Of a stretch of DNA of 64,000 nucleotides, positions 1 through 8,715 are shown piece after piece. Each line of letters begins with the position of its first letter. Positions within the stretch are counted from its first letter, which is position 1. The stretch spans positions 310,001 to 374,000 of the forward strand of contig NZ_JAHSTV010000001.1 in assembly GCF_019145235.1 (NCBI RefSeq), in the 5' to 3' direction. Source of the DNA: Pseudomonas farris (lineage in GTDB: Bacteria > Pseudomonadota > Gammaproteobacteria > Pseudomonadales > Pseudomonadaceae). The notes under the pieces were generated by a model, which saw only the letters and a program-made list of their open reading frames with translations, was not told the DNA's origin and searched no databases. The position numbers were made by a program, and so were the translations under genes.

Positions 1-441
1 GATCCCGCGCAGCACCAGAAAATGTACCGCCCACAGCAGCACCGACGCGCAGCCGATGGCAATCGGCGTGTTGCCTTGGCCAAACACCGGAAAGAAATAA
101 CCGAGCGTACTGAACAGCAACACGAAATAACCGACGTTGCCCAGCCAGGCGCTGATCCAGTATCCCCAGGCAGACGAGAACCCCATGTAATCGCCAAACC
201 CGGCCTTGGCGTAGGCGTACACCCCGGAGTCCAGTTCCGGTTTGCGATTGGCCAGGGTCTGAAAGACGAAGGCCAGGGTCAGCATGCCGACGGCAGTGAT
301 CGCCCAACCAATCAATATCGCCCCGGCATCGGCACGCGCCGCCATGTTTTGCGGTAAGGAAAAAATCCCGCCGCCAATCATCGATCCCACCACCAAAGCG
401 ATCAGCGCACTCAGGCGAAGCTTTTGCGTCGGTTGTGACAT
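1..441 (-). CDS. arcD: Arginine/ornithine antiporter paralogue, 3' end outside the window
   Basis: The first 147 residues of an APC-family (arginine:ornithine antiporter type) membrane transporter are visible; the rest lies left of position 1. The N-terminus carries the glycine-rich first transmembrane segment ([19 protein letters not shown]), followed by further hydrophobic segments. By eye close to nine in ten of these residues match the complete ArcD encoded divergently at 888, so this is a recent paralogue or a tandem duplication that has been inverted. The ATG at 441 is preceded by GGAG eight bases upstream. The family exchanges arginine for ornithine across the inner membrane. Substrate of this copy is inferred from similarity only. 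Confidence 0.9.
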   Translation of the reverse strand, partial: MSQPTQKLRLSALIALVVGSMIGGGIFSLPQNMAARADAGAILIGWAITAVGMLTLAFVFQTLANRKPELDSGVYAYAKAGFGDYMGFSSAWGYWISAWLGNVGYFVLLFSTLGYFFPVFGQGNTPIAIGCASVLLWAVHFLVLRGI

Positions 442-887
442 TCGTGCATCTCCATTTCCCTGGCGCGCTATGGCTTCGAGACCGTCACATAGTCGGTTTT
501 TAACTAAATAGATAAAGCGTAATAACGTTTATCAATTAATGCCAATCTTGTCTTTATTTATAACTGATCACGCTATTGCAGCAGGCCGAAAATAGCGGTT
601 TTGTCGGTAGACCCTAATAAATCAATATCACTGCAAAACCCAATGACCAATACTTGCCAAAACAAAAAAACAAACTAGCGTCTAAACCTCAACTGATACG
701 CTCTATTTCTTTCACTTTTATCCGAGGCCTCTGCACAGGGCTTTCCGGGCATTAGCCTTATGCCTGCAAAAGACCCATAAGTCTTTACTTAACAATGGAA
801 TGTGACCATGCATTGATCTAAGTCAGATGATTGAACAGCGAACAAAACTAACCTGTTTTCTCTCTTCTCCTGCACTGGAGTCATGCA
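442..887. promoter_or_regulatory. Divergent regulatory region between the two arcD genes, with ANR-like boxes
   Basis: This 446-bp AT-rich spacer holds both arcD promoters. At 813-826 the sequence TTGATCTAAGTCAG matches the FNR/ANR consensus (TTGAT-N4-ATCAA) in eight of ten specified bases. A -10-like TAACCT at 849-854 would put transcription start near 861, so the box would be centred about 41 bp upstream, the usual place for a class II ANR activator. A weaker candidate (ATAAC-GTTT-ATCAA, 522-535) faces the left gene. Binding by ANR and oxygen control are inferred from the known anaerobic control of arc operons in Pseudomonas. Confidence 0.6.
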
Positions 888-2315
888 ATGTCTGAATCCC
901 CCGGAAAACTGAAACTCGGCGCCCTGGTTGCATTGGTTGTCGGCTCAATGATTGGTGGCGGGATCTTCTCTTTGCCCCAGAACATGGCCGCCAGTGCAGA
1001 CGTCGGTGCCGTTCTTATCGGTTGGGCAATTACCGCAGTCGGCATGTTGACCCTGGCCTTCGTCTTCCAGACCCTCGCTAATCGAAAACCTGATCTGGAC
1101 GGCGGTGTTTACGCCTACGCCAAAGCCGGTTTCGGCGACTACATGGGTTTTTCGTCCGCCTGGGGTTACTGGATCAGTGCCTGGCTGGGTAACGTTGGTT
1201 ACTTCGTTCTGTTGTTCAGCACCCTCGGTTACTTCTTTCCGATCTTCGGCGAAGGCAACACGGTTGCTGCCGTGATCGGCGCGTCTGTGCTGCTCTGGGG
1301 TGTGCATTTCCTCGTGCTGCGCGGCATCAAGGAAGCAGCGTTCATCAACCTGGTGACCACCATCGCCAAGGTCGTGCCGCTGCTGCTGTTCGTCCTGATC
1401 GCGGTGTTCGCGTTCAAACTGGACATCTTCACCGCTGACATCTGGGGCCTGAAAAACCCGGACCTGGGCAGTGTGATGAACCAGGTGCGCAACATGATGC
1501 TGGTCACCGTGTGGGTATTCATCGGTATCGAAGGCGCGAGCATTTTCTCAGCCCGTGCGGAAAAACGCAGCGACGTGGGTAAAGCCACCGTCATCGGCTT
1601 CATCACCGTGCTGCTGTTCCTGGTGCTGGTGAACGTGCTGTCGCTGGGCATCATGACCCAACCGGAATTGGCCAAACTGCAGAACCCGTCCATGGCCGCC
1701 GTGCTGGAACATGTGGTCGGTCATTGGGGCGCGGTGCTGATCAGCGTCGGCCTGATCATCTCATTGCTCGGTGCGCTGCTGTCGTGGGTGTTGCTGTGTG
1801 CAGAGATCATGTTCGCTGCCGCCAAGGACCACACCATGCCGGCGTTTTTGCGCAAGGAAAACGCCAACCATGTACCGGCCAACGCCTTGTGGCTGACCAA
1901 CGTCATGGTCCAGTTGTTCCTGATCGTCACGCTGTTCTCGGCCAGCACTTATCTGTCGCTGATCTACCTCGCCACCTCAATGATTCTGGTGCCGTACCTG
2001 TGGTCGGCGGCTTACGCGCTGCTGCTGGCGGTGCGCGGCGAGAGTTATGAGAACGCTATAGCCGAGCGCAGGAAAGACCTGTTCATCGGCGCCGTCGCGT
2101 TGATCTATGCGGTCTGGTTGATCTATGCCGGCGGGGTCAAATACCTGCTGCTCTCCGCCCTGCTCTATGCGCCCGGCGTGATCCTGTTCGCCAAGGCCAA
2201 ACTTGAAGTCAACAAACCGGTTTTCACCAACGTCGAGAAGCTGATTTTCGCAGCGGTTGTCGTGGGCGCCCTGGTGGCAGCTTACGGGCTGTATGACGGC
2301 TTCCTGACTCTGTAA
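888..2315 (+). CDS. arcD: Arginine/ornithine antiporter ArcD
   Basis: This 475-residue APC-superfamily transporter exchanges external arginine for internal ornithine and so feeds the arginine deiminase pathway without energy cost. It begins with the characteristic [16 protein letters not shown] stretch in transmembrane segment 1 (residues about 18-33) and continues with about a dozen hydrophobic segments to the end. The ATG at 888 follows GGAG at a good distance. It is the first gene of arcDABC, 37 bp before arcA, in the order known from P. aeruginosa. Transcription is probably started at the ANR-type promoter just upstream. A near-identical paralogue points the other way. Confidence 0.95.
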   Translation: MSESPGKLKLGALVALVVGSMIGGGIFSLPQNMAASADVGAVLIGWAITAVGMLTLAFVFQTLANRKPDLDGGVYAYAKAGFGDYMGFSSAWGYWISAWLGNVGYFVLLFSTLGYFFPIFGEGNTVAAVIGASVLLWGVHFLVLRGIKEAAFINLVTTIAKVVPLLLFVLIAVFAFKLDIFTADIWGLKNPDLGSVMNQVRNMMLVTVWVFIGIEGASIFSARAEKRSDVGKATVIGFITVLLFLVLVNVLSLGIMTQPELAKLQNPSMAAVLEHVVGHWGAVLISVGLIISLLGALLSWVLLCAEIMFAAAKDHTMPAFLRKENANHVPANALWLTNVMVQLFLIVTLFSASTYLSLIYLATSMILVPYLWSAAYALLLAVRGESYENAIAERRKDLFIGAVALIYAVWLIYAGGVKYLLLSALLYAPGVILFAKAKLEVNKPVFTNVEKLIFAAVVVGALVAAYGLYDGFLTL

Positions 2316-2352
2316 CACCCGACTCTCATTTGTCATCTGGAGGATCACTGTA

Positions 2353-3609
2353 ATGACCACCGAAAAAGTTAAGTACGGCGTCCATTCCGAAGCCGGCAAA
2401 CTGCGCAAAGTCATGGTTTGCTCCCCCGGCCTGGCCCACCAGCGGCTGACCCCGAACAACTGTGACGAACTGCTTTTCGATGATGTGCTGTGGGTTGCTC
2501 AAGCCAAGCGTGACCATTTCGACTTCGTCACCAAAATGCGCGAGCGCAACGTCGACGTGCTGGAAATGCACAACCTGCTGACCGACATCGTTGCAATTCC
2601 TGAAGCCCTCGACTGGATCCTGGAGCGCAAGATCACCGCGAATTCGGTGGGCTTGGGTCTGGTCAATGAAACCGCATCCTGGCTGCGTAGCCTGGAGCCG
2701 CGCAAGATCGCTGAATTCCTGATTGGCGGCGTCTCCGCCGATGACCTGCCGGACAGCTTCGGCGGCAAAACCATTCAGATGTTCCGCGAATTTCTCGGTC
2801 ACTCCAGCTTCATTCTGCCGCCGCTGCCCAACACCCAGTTCACCCGCGATACCACTTGCTGGATCTACGGCGGCGTGACGTTGAACCCGATGTACTGGCC
2901 GGCGCGCCGTCAGGAAACGTTGCTGACCACCGCCATCTACAAATTTCACCCGCAGTTCACCAACGCCGACTTCCAGATCTGGTACGGCGATCCGGATCAG
3001 GACCATGGCAGTGCCACCCTTGAGGGCGGCGACGTGATGCCGATCGGCAATGGCGTGGTGTTGATCGGCATGGGCGAGCGTTCGTCCCGCCAGGCTATTG
3101 GCCAATTGGCGGTCAACCTGTTCAAGAACAAGGCTGTCGAACGTGTGATTGTCGCCGGCCTGCCGAAGTCCCGCGCAGCGATGCACCTGGACACCGTGTT
3201 CAGCTTCTGCGACCGCGACCTCGTGACCATTTTCCCGGAAGTGGTGAACCAAATCGTCGCCTTCAGCGTGCGCCCTGATGAAAGCAAACCGGGCGGCGTC
3301 GATATCCGCCGCGAAGAAACCAGCTTCCTCGATACCGTGGCCAAGGCCCTCAACCTGAAAGCGCTGCGCGTCGTCGAAACCGGCGGCAACAGCTTCGCCG
3401 CCGAACGCGAGCAATGGGACGACGGCAACAACGTGGTGGCGGTGGAACCAGGTGTGGTGATCGGCTACGACCGCAACACCTACACCAACACCCTGCTGCG
3501 CAAGGCCGGTGTGGAAGTCATCACCATCAGCGCCGGTGAACTCGGTCGCGGGCGTGGCGGTGGCCACTGCATGACCTGCCCGATCATTCGCGACCCTATC
3601 GACTATTAA
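2353..3609 (+). CDS. arcA: Arginine deiminase
   Basis: Cytoplasmic enzyme converting L-arginine to citrulline and ammonia, the first step of the arginine deiminase pathway. The 418-residue length is that of the family. Visible motifs are FTRD near residue 166, the EGGD stretch near 224, MHLDTVF near 278 with the catalytic histidine, and the C-terminal GGGHCMTCP carrying the nucleophilic cysteine at residue 406. The ATG is preceded by GGAGG. It lies between arcD and arcB in one transcription unit. All catalytic positions appear intact, so the gene should be functional. Confidence 0.97.
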   Translation: MTTEKVKYGVHSEAGKLRKVMVCSPGLAHQRLTPNNCDELLFDDVLWVAQAKRDHFDFVTKMRERNVDVLEMHNLLTDIVAIPEALDWILERKITANSVGLGLVNETASWLRSLEPRKIAEFLIGGVSADDLPDSFGGKTIQMFREFLGHSSFILPPLPNTQFTRDTTCWIYGGVTLNPMYWPARRQETLLTTAIYKFHPQFTNADFQIWYGDPDQDHGSATLEGGDVMPIGNGVVLIGMGERSSRQAIGQLAVNLFKNKAVERVIVAGLPKSRAAMHLDTVFSFCDRDLVTIFPEVVNQIVAFSVRPDESKPGGVDIRREETSFLDTVAKALNLKALRVVETGGNSFAAEREQWDDGNNVVAVEPGVVIGYDRNTYTNTLLRKAGVEVITISAGELGRGRGGGHCMTCPIIRDPIDY

Positions 3610-3678
3610 CTTTCAAACCCTGGCCGCCGCTTATCCAGCGCGGCCCGGGGGATAACCGATACCCAAGGAGATCCAATC

Positions 3679-4689
3679 ATGGCTTTTAATATGCGTAACC
3701 GCAGCCTGCTGAGTTTGATGCACCACACCACTCGCGAGCTGAACTACCTGCTGGACCTGTCCCGTGACCTCAAACGCGCCAAGTACACCGGCACCGAGCG
3801 TCCACACCTGCAAGGCAAAAACATCGCGCTGATCTTCGAAAAAACCTCGACCCGCACCCGGTGCGCCTTCGAAGTCGCGGCCCATGACCAGGGCGCTCAC
3901 GTCACCTACATCGACCCGGTGTCGTCACAGATCGGCCACAAGGAAAGCATGAAAGACACCGCCCGCGTGCTCGGGCGGATGTTCGATGCCATCGAGTACC
4001 GTGGCTTCGAACAGGAAATCGTCGAAGAGCTGGCGAAGTTCGCCGGCGTGCCGGTGTTCAACGGCCTGACCGCTGAATTCCACCCGACGCAAATGATCGC
4101 CGACACCCTGACCATGCGCGAACACAGCGACAAGCCGCTGCACGACATCAGCTACGCCTACCTCGGCGATGCCCGCTACAACATGGGTAACTCGCTGTTG
4201 ATGATCGGCGCCAAACTCGGCATGGACGTGCGCATCGCCGCACCGAAAGCGCTATGGCCACATCAGGACTTCATCGATCAGTGCAAAGCCTTCGCCGAGG
4301 AAAGCGGCGCGCGCATCACCATCACCGAAGACCCGAAAGAAGCGGTCAAGGGCGTGGACTTCATCCACACCGACATCTGGGTATCGATGGGTGAGCCGGT
4401 GGAAGCGTGGGACGAGCGCATCGAGCAACTGCTGCCGTACCAGGTCAACGCCGACATGATGAAGGCCTCGGGCAACCCGCGCGTGAAATTCATGCACTGC
4501 CTGCCGGCGTTCCACAACAGCGAAACCAAGGTCGGCAAAGACATCGCCGCGCGCTATCCGCACCTGGCCAACGGGGTTGAAGTGACCGAAGACGTCTTCG
4601 AATCGCCGGCCAACATCGCCTTTGAGCAAGCGGAAAACCGCATGCACACCATCAAGGCGATTCTGGTGTCGGCGCTGGCGGATATCTAA
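3679..4689 (+). CDS. arcB: Ornithine carbamoyltransferase, catabolic
   Basis: The 336-residue enzyme splits citrulline with phosphate into ornithine and carbamoyl phosphate. The carbamoyl-phosphate motif STRTR is at about residues 56-60, HPTQ near 135 and the HCLP ornithine loop near 273. Its place between arcA and arcC argues for the catabolic rather than the anabolic (ArgF) isoenzyme. A strong ribosome site (AAGGAG) precedes the start. A 90-bp REPIN lies between this gene and arcC, which could make the operon transcript fold or be processed at this point. Confidence 0.97.
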   Translation: MAFNMRNRSLLSLMHHTTRELNYLLDLSRDLKRAKYTGTERPHLQGKNIALIFEKTSTRTRCAFEVAAHDQGAHVTYIDPVSSQIGHKESMKDTARVLGRMFDAIEYRGFEQEIVEELAKFAGVPVFNGLTAEFHPTQMIADTLTMREHSDKPLHDISYAYLGDARYNMGNSLLMIGAKLGMDVRIAAPKALWPHQDFIDQCKAFAEESGARITITEDPKEAVKGVDFIHTDIWVSMGEPVEAWDERIEQLLPYQVNADMMKASGNPRVKFMHCLPAFHNSETKVGKDIAARYPHLANGVEVTEDVFESPANIAFEQAENRMHTIKAILVSALADI

Positions 4690-4725
4690 CGGCTCACTCG
4701 GGTCTCCCTGACGAAACACGGTCAA

Positions 4726-4815
4726 TGTGGGAGCGGGCTTGCTCGCGAAAGCGGTCTGACAGGGAACATTGATGTCGACTGACACGCCGCCTTCGCGAGC
4801 AAGCCCGCTCCCACA
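4726..4815. repeat. REPIN, 90 bp, inward-facing REP pair between arcB and arcC
   Basis: Two copies of a REP sequence (TGTGGGAGCGGGCTTGCTCG and its reverse complement) face each other around a 40-bp spacer containing GATGTCGACTGACAC. The whole unit is a near-perfect long palindrome. Such REP doublets are mobilised in trans by a RAYT transposase; none is encoded in this window. It sits inside the arc transcript. Confidence 0.93.
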
Positions 4816-4874
4816 CAAACCCGGTTCCCACAGGGAGATCGAGTTACCCGCCCTCTATTTAGAAGGACTGCATT

Positions 4875-5804
4875 ATGCGTATCGTCGTTGCTCTGGGCGG
4901 TAACGCCCTGCTCCGCCGGGGTGAACCCATGACCGCGGACAATCAGCGCGCCAACATCCGGATCGCCACCGAACAGATCGCCAAGGTTTATTCCGGCAAC
5001 CAACTGGTGATCGCTCACGGCAATGGTCCGCAGGTCGGCCTGTTGTCGCTGCAAGCCGCGGCCTACACCCAGGTTTCCGCTTACCCGCTGGATGTGCTGG
5101 GTGCTGAAACCGAAGGCATGATCGGCTACATCATCGAACAGGAACTGGGCAACCTGCTGGACTTCGAAGTCCCGTTCGCCACCCTGCTGACCCAGGTCGA
5201 AGTCGACGCCAACGACCCGGCGTTCCAGGCCCCCAGCAAACCCATCGGCCCGGTCTACACCAAGGCCGAAGCGGAAAAACTCGCTGCCGAGAAAGGCTGG
5301 GCGATTGCTCCGGACGGCGACAAATTCCGCCGCGTGGTGGCCAGCCCGAGACCGAAACGCATCTTCGAAATCCGCCCGATCAAGTGGTTGCTGGAAAAAG
5401 GCAGCATCGTGATCTGCGCCGGTGGCGGGGGCATCCCGACGATGTACGACGCCAGCGGCAAACTGCAGGGCGTGGAAGCGGTGATCGACAAAGACCTGTG
5501 CTCGGCGCTGCTGGCCGAACAACTTGAAAGCGATCTATTGGTGATCGCCACCGACGTCAGCGCCGCGTTCATCGACTTCGGCAAACCCACCCAGAAAGCC
5601 ATCGCCCAGGCTCACCCCGACGAGATGGAAAAACTCGGCTTCGCGGCCGGCTCCATGGGACCAAAGGTCCAGGCGGCCTGCGAGTTCGCCCGCCATACTG
5701 GAAAAACCGCGGTGATCGGTTCACTCTCGGACATCGAAGCGATCGTCCAGGGCAAGGCCGGCACCCGCATCAGTACGGCGACACCTGGCATAACTTACTT
5801 GTAA
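4875..5804 (+). CDS. arcC: Carbamate kinase
   Basis: This 309-residue amino-acid-kinase-fold enzyme uses carbamoyl phosphate and ADP to make ATP, ammonia and CO2, the energy-yielding step of the arginine deiminase pathway. Visible are the N-terminal LGGNALL loop, [10 protein letters not shown] near residue 50 and CAGGGGIP near 180, all typical for the family, and the length is normal. The ATG follows AGAAGGA. It is the last of the four pathway genes and lies 185 bp after arcB because of the REPIN between them. Confidence 0.97.
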   Translation: MRIVVALGGNALLRRGEPMTADNQRANIRIATEQIAKVYSGNQLVIAHGNGPQVGLLSLQAAAYTQVSAYPLDVLGAETEGMIGYIIEQELGNLLDFEVPFATLLTQVEVDANDPAFQAPSKPIGPVYTKAEAEKLAAEKGWAIAPDGDKFRRVVASPRPKRIFEIRPIKWLLEKGSIVICAGGGGIPTMYDASGKLQGVEAVIDKDLCSALLAEQLESDLLVIATDVSAAFIDFGKPTQKAIAQAHPDEMEKLGFAAGSMGPKVQAACEFARHTGKTAVIGSLSDIEAIVQGKAGTRISTATPGITYL

Positions 5805-5816
5805 GGAGAGACGTCA

Positions 5817-6179
5817 ATGGCAACGTTTGAGCCCGGTCATCTGCACATCGAGCGCCACGCGCTGACCCCGGATGATGTCAACTACAACGTGCACCTCGAC
5901 TATGAGGTCACGCAGGATCCCAAGAAAGGCAAGGGGATGCTGTTCACCATGCACGGCAGCATGCAGGGAAAGGAGATGACGGAGACCTTCTTTCTACCCA
6001 AGGAGGAGGCTTACAACTTCGCCAACAACGTGACGAAAATCGCCGAGAAGTACGGAATCCCGAAGACACACAGCCAGATCGGCTCGATTCACAAGCATTA
6101 CGATTTAATGTTTGAAGACATCCGCAAGCAGTTGGATATGAAATCCGGCGACCCGGTAAACCTCGAGAACTTCGAATAA
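5817..6179 (+). CDS. DUF5064-type small protein co-transcribed with arcC
   Basis: A 120-residue soluble protein of unknown function, starting with MATFEPGHLHIERHAL. It has no signal peptide or membrane segment. I recognise it as the Pseudomonas family called DUF5064, which has no established activity. It begins 12 bp after arcC with its own strong ribosome site (AAGGAG), so it is very probably the fifth gene of the arc operon and would be made together with the arginine deiminase enzymes. A role in that pathway is inference from position only. Family name moderately sure, reality of the gene very sure. Confidence 0.85.
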   Translation: MATFEPGHLHIERHALTPDDVNYNVHLDYEVTQDPKKGKGMLFTMHGSMQGKEMTETFFLPKEEAYNFANNVTKIAEKYGIPKTHSQIGSIHKHYDLMFEDIRKQLDMKSGDPVNLENFE

Positions 6180-6190
6180 CCCACTGACCT

Positions 6191-6280
6191 TGTGGGAGCG
6201 GGCTTGCTCGCGAAAACGGTGTGACAGGCAATACTAATGTCGACTGATACTCCGCTTTCGCGAGCAAGCCCGCTCCCACA
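6191..6280. repeat. REPIN, 90 bp, after the arc operon
   Basis: Inward-facing REP pair with the same ends as the unit at 4726 and exactly the same length. The spacer contains AATGTCGACTGATAC. It lies between the DUF5064 gene and the GcsR-type regulator. Confidence 0.93.
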
Positions 6281-6378
6281 TTGGATCGATATAGCCCCGA
6301 AGTCCTGCGCAGGATTTCACCTAAGACCCGCCCCAAGGCATACTTGCCACCCTCCGCACTCCAGAACCCAACCGCCCC

Positions 6379-7887
6379 ATGCGCATCCACGTCAGTTTCA
6401 TCGACCGCGTCGGCATCACCCAGGAAGTCCTGGCCCTGCTCGGTGGGCGCAATCTCAATCTGGATGCGGTGGAAATGGTGCCGCCCAACGTCTACATCGA
6501 CGCCCCGACCTTGAGCCCGGCAGTGCTCGAAGAGCTGCGCGACGCGCTGTTCAGCGTGCGCGGCGTGCAAGCGGTGACGGTGGTCGACATCCTTCCCGGC
6601 CAGCGCCGTCACTTGCAGCTCGATGCGTTACTCGCCGCCATGACCGACCCGGTATTGGCCCTCGACAGCGCTGGCAAGGTGCTGCTGGCCAACCCGGCGC
6701 TGATTGCCCTGTATGGCCGCGAACCTGCAGGTGAAAGCATCAGCGAGCTGTTTGCCGATCCGGCACTGCTCGACACGTTGCTGGAAAACGGCTTCCGCCT
6801 GCCCCTGCGCGAGATCACCGTCAACGGTCAGACCCTGCTGTTGGACGCCACGCCAATCACCGACGCCGGTGCGCTGCTGACCCTGTACCAACCGAACCGC
6901 ATCGGCGAACGCCTCTCGGCGCTGCACCACGACCACGCCGAAGGCTTCGATGCCTTGCTCGGTGAATCCCCGGCCATTCGTACGCTCAAAGCCCGCGCTC
7001 AACGAGTCGCAGCCCTTGATGCTCCGTTGCTGATCCAGGGCGAGACCGGCACCGGTAAAGAACTGGTGGCCCGCGCCTGCCACGCCATCAGCGCCCGCCA
7101 CAGTTCGCCGTTCCTGGCCTTGAACTGCGCCGCACTGCCGGAAAACCTCGCCGAAAGCGAACTGTTCGGCTACGCCCCTGGCGCCTTCACCGGCGCGCAA
7201 CGGGGCGGCAAACCGGGGCTGATGGAACTGGCCAACCAGGGCACGGTATTTCTCGACGAGATCGGTGAAATGTCGCCGTACTTGCAGGCGAAATTGCTGC
7301 GTTTTCTCAACGATGGCAGCTTCCGTCGGGTCGGTGGCGATCGCGAAGTGAAGGTCAATGTGCGGATCCTCAGCGCGACCCACCGCGATCTGGAAAAAAT
7401 GGTCAGTGAAGGCACCTTCCGCGAAGACCTGTTCTATCGCCTCAACGTGCTGAATGTTGAAGTGCCGCCGTTGCGCGAGCGCGGCCAGGACATTCTGCTG
7501 CTGGCGCGCTACTTCATGCAGCAGGCCTGCGCGCAGATCCAGCGACCGGTCTGTCGCCTTGCGCCGGGCACTTATCCCGCGCTGCTGGGCAACCGTTGGC
7601 CGGGTAATGTGCGGCAACTGCAGAACGTGATCTTCCGTGCCGCGGCGATTTGCGAAAGCAGCCTGGTGGACATCGGCGACCTCGATATCGCCGGCACCTC
7701 CGTGGCGCGCCAGAGCGACAGCGAGGTCGATAGTCTCGAACAGGCCATGGAAGAGTTCGAGAAAACCCTGCTGGAAAAGCTCTACGTCAGCTACCCCTCG
7801 ACTCGTCAATTGGCCAGCCGCCTGCAAACCTCCCACACCGCGATTGCCCATCGGTTGCGTAAGTACGGCATACCCAACAAACCTTAA
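6379..7887 (+). CDS. gcsR: Sigma-54 dependent activator, TyrR/GcsR class
   Basis: The 502-residue protein has an ACT domain (about 1-70), a PAS-like domain (about 80-170), a sigma-54 AAA+ domain with Walker A GETGTGKE at 221-228, the sigma-54 contact loop GAFTGA at 268-273 and Walker B TVFLDEIGEM near 289-298, and a C-terminal TyrR-type helix-turn-helix (about 465-500). It stands directly before gcvH-gcvP-sdaA-gcvT. In P. aeruginosa the activator in this position, GcsR, switches on the second glycine cleavage operon in response to glycine. The ATG has no good ribosome site; the start is chosen because the ACT domain begins there. PhhR is the main alternative, but no phh genes are nearby. Confidence 0.9.
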   Translation: MRIHVSFIDRVGITQEVLALLGGRNLNLDAVEMVPPNVYIDAPTLSPAVLEELRDALFSVRGVQAVTVVDILPGQRRHLQLDALLAAMTDPVLALDSAGKVLLANPALIALYGREPAGESISELFADPALLDTLLENGFRLPLREITVNGQTLLLDATPITDAGALLTLYQPNRIGERLSALHHDHAEGFDALLGESPAIRTLKARAQRVAALDAPLLIQGETGTGKELVARACHAISARHSSPFLALNCAALPENLAESELFGYAPGAFTGAQRGGKPGLMELANQGTVFLDEIGEMSPYLQAKLLRFLNDGSFRRVGGDREVKVNVRILSATHRDLEKMVSEGTFREDLFYRLNVLNVEVPPLRERGQDILLLARYFMQQACAQIQRPVCRLAPGTYPALLGNRWPGNVRQLQNVIFRAAAICESSLVDIGDLDIAGTSVARQSDSEVDSLEQAMEEFEKTLLEKLYVSYPSTRQLASRLQTSHTAIAHRLRKYGIPNKP

Positions 7888-7904
7888 CGCATCACTCGGT
7901 CAAC

Positions 7905-7994
7905 TGTGGGAGCGGGCTTGCTCGCGAAAGCGATGGGTCAGTCACCATCAATGTTGTCTGACCCACCGCTTTCGCGAGCAAGCCCGCTCCCACA
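7905..7994. repeat. REPIN, 90 bp, between gcsR and gcvH
   Basis: Inward-facing REP pair with the standard ends. The spacer contains ATCAATGTTGTCTGACCC. It lies just after the gcsR stop and upstream of the gcv control region, so it separates regulator and operon. Confidence 0.93.
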
Positions 7995-8040
7995 GGGGTC
8001 TGCGCTGTTTTCAAAATCGTTTTCAAAAACGACCTCCATC

Positions 8041-8158
8041 TGTACTGAAAGCGCTACAGCGGAACGATATCGATACACCCTCTCCTGAACACCGCTGCGC
8101 AAGGCTTTGATCCACCTCAGCTTTTTTCTTCAGTCTGTGCTGTAGCGATTTCGCTACA
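8041..8158. promoter_or_regulatory. Three GcsR-type 18-bp operator boxes upstream of gcvH
   Basis: Box 1 (8041-8058) reads TGTACTGAAAGCGCTACA; box 2 (8060-8077) reads CGGAACGATATCGATACA; box 3 (8141-8158) is the perfect inverted repeat TGTAGCGATTTCGCTACA. Box 2, read on the other strand, agrees in all but one specified base with the published P. aeruginosa GcsR site (TGTAACG-N4-CGTTCCG, as I remember it). Boxes 1 and 2 sit on nearly the same helix face pair with 19-bp spacing. They lie 65-180 bp upstream of the sigma-54 promoter, the normal enhancer distance. Confidence 0.75.
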
Positions 8159-8221
8159 GCCAGTCCTTTTCAGTCTTTCGTAAAAACCAACAACTAATTG
8201 ATTTATAAAGAAAAAATAACA

Positions 8222-8237
8222 TTGGCCGCGATTTTGC
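8222..8237 (+). promoter_or_regulatory. Sigma-54 (-24/-12) promoter of the gcv operon
   Basis: TTGGCCGCGATTTTGC contains the invariant GG and GC doublets separated by exactly ten bases, as in sigma-54 promoters (TGGCAC-N5-TTGC). Transcription would begin near 8249, leaving a leader of about 70 bases before gcvH. It fits the sigma-54 activator encoded immediately upstream and the three boxes at 8041-8158. Confidence 0.75.
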
Positions 8238-8320
8238 TAAGTAACCCTTCATAAATCAGGGCATTGCCCGAGCATTCAATCGCGTCCACCAGACGAGTCT
8301 GGCCCCCCTTAGGAGTTTCC

Positions 8321-8704
8321 ATGAGCGAGTTGCGTTTTACTGAAGATCACGAATGGCTGCGCACCGAAGCTGACGGCACCGTCACCGTCGGCATCACTGC
8401 ATTCGCACAGAACGCCCTGGGCGACGTGGTTTTCGTACAACTGCCTGAGCTGCAGTCCTACGACAAAGGCGCCGAAGCCGCCACCGTGGAATCGGTAAAA
8501 GCCGCCAGCGGCGTGTACATGCCACTCGACGGCGAAGTGCTGGAAGTGAACCCGGCGCTGGACAGCAGCCCTGAACTGGTCAACGAAGATCCGCTGGGCG
8601 AAGGCTGGTTCTTCCGCTTCCAGCCAACCGACGCCTCGGCTGTCGGCCAACTGCTGGATCAAGACGCTTACGACCGTCTGATCAAAGCCAACGCTGAAGC
8701 CTGA
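8321..8704 (+). CDS. gcvH: Glycine cleavage system H protein
   Basis: Lipoyl carrier that shuttles the aminomethyl group between the P, T and L proteins of the glycine cleavage complex. The lipoylated lysine is Lys60 in the motif ESVKAAS. I place the start at the ATG at 8321, which follows AGGAG at six bases and gives the family length of 127 residues; the in-frame ATG at 8264 lacks a ribosome site and would add a tail not found in the family. First gene of the operon behind the sigma-54 promoter at 8222. Confidence 0.96.
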   Translation: MSELRFTEDHEWLRTEADGTVTVGITAFAQNALGDVVFVQLPELQSYDKGAEAATVESVKAASGVYMPLDGEVLEVNPALDSSPELVNEDPLGEGWFFRFQPTDASAVGQLLDQDAYDRLIKANAEA

Positions 8705-8715
8705 GGAACACTGAC

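Noticed and set aside
945..1307. Open frame on the minus strand inside arcD
   Set aside because: It is a shadow of the arcD frame in GC-rich DNA, with no ribosome site and no recognisable family.
2326..3567. 413-codon frame antisense to arcA
   Set aside because: arcA carries all catalytic residues; the antisense product has no family features.
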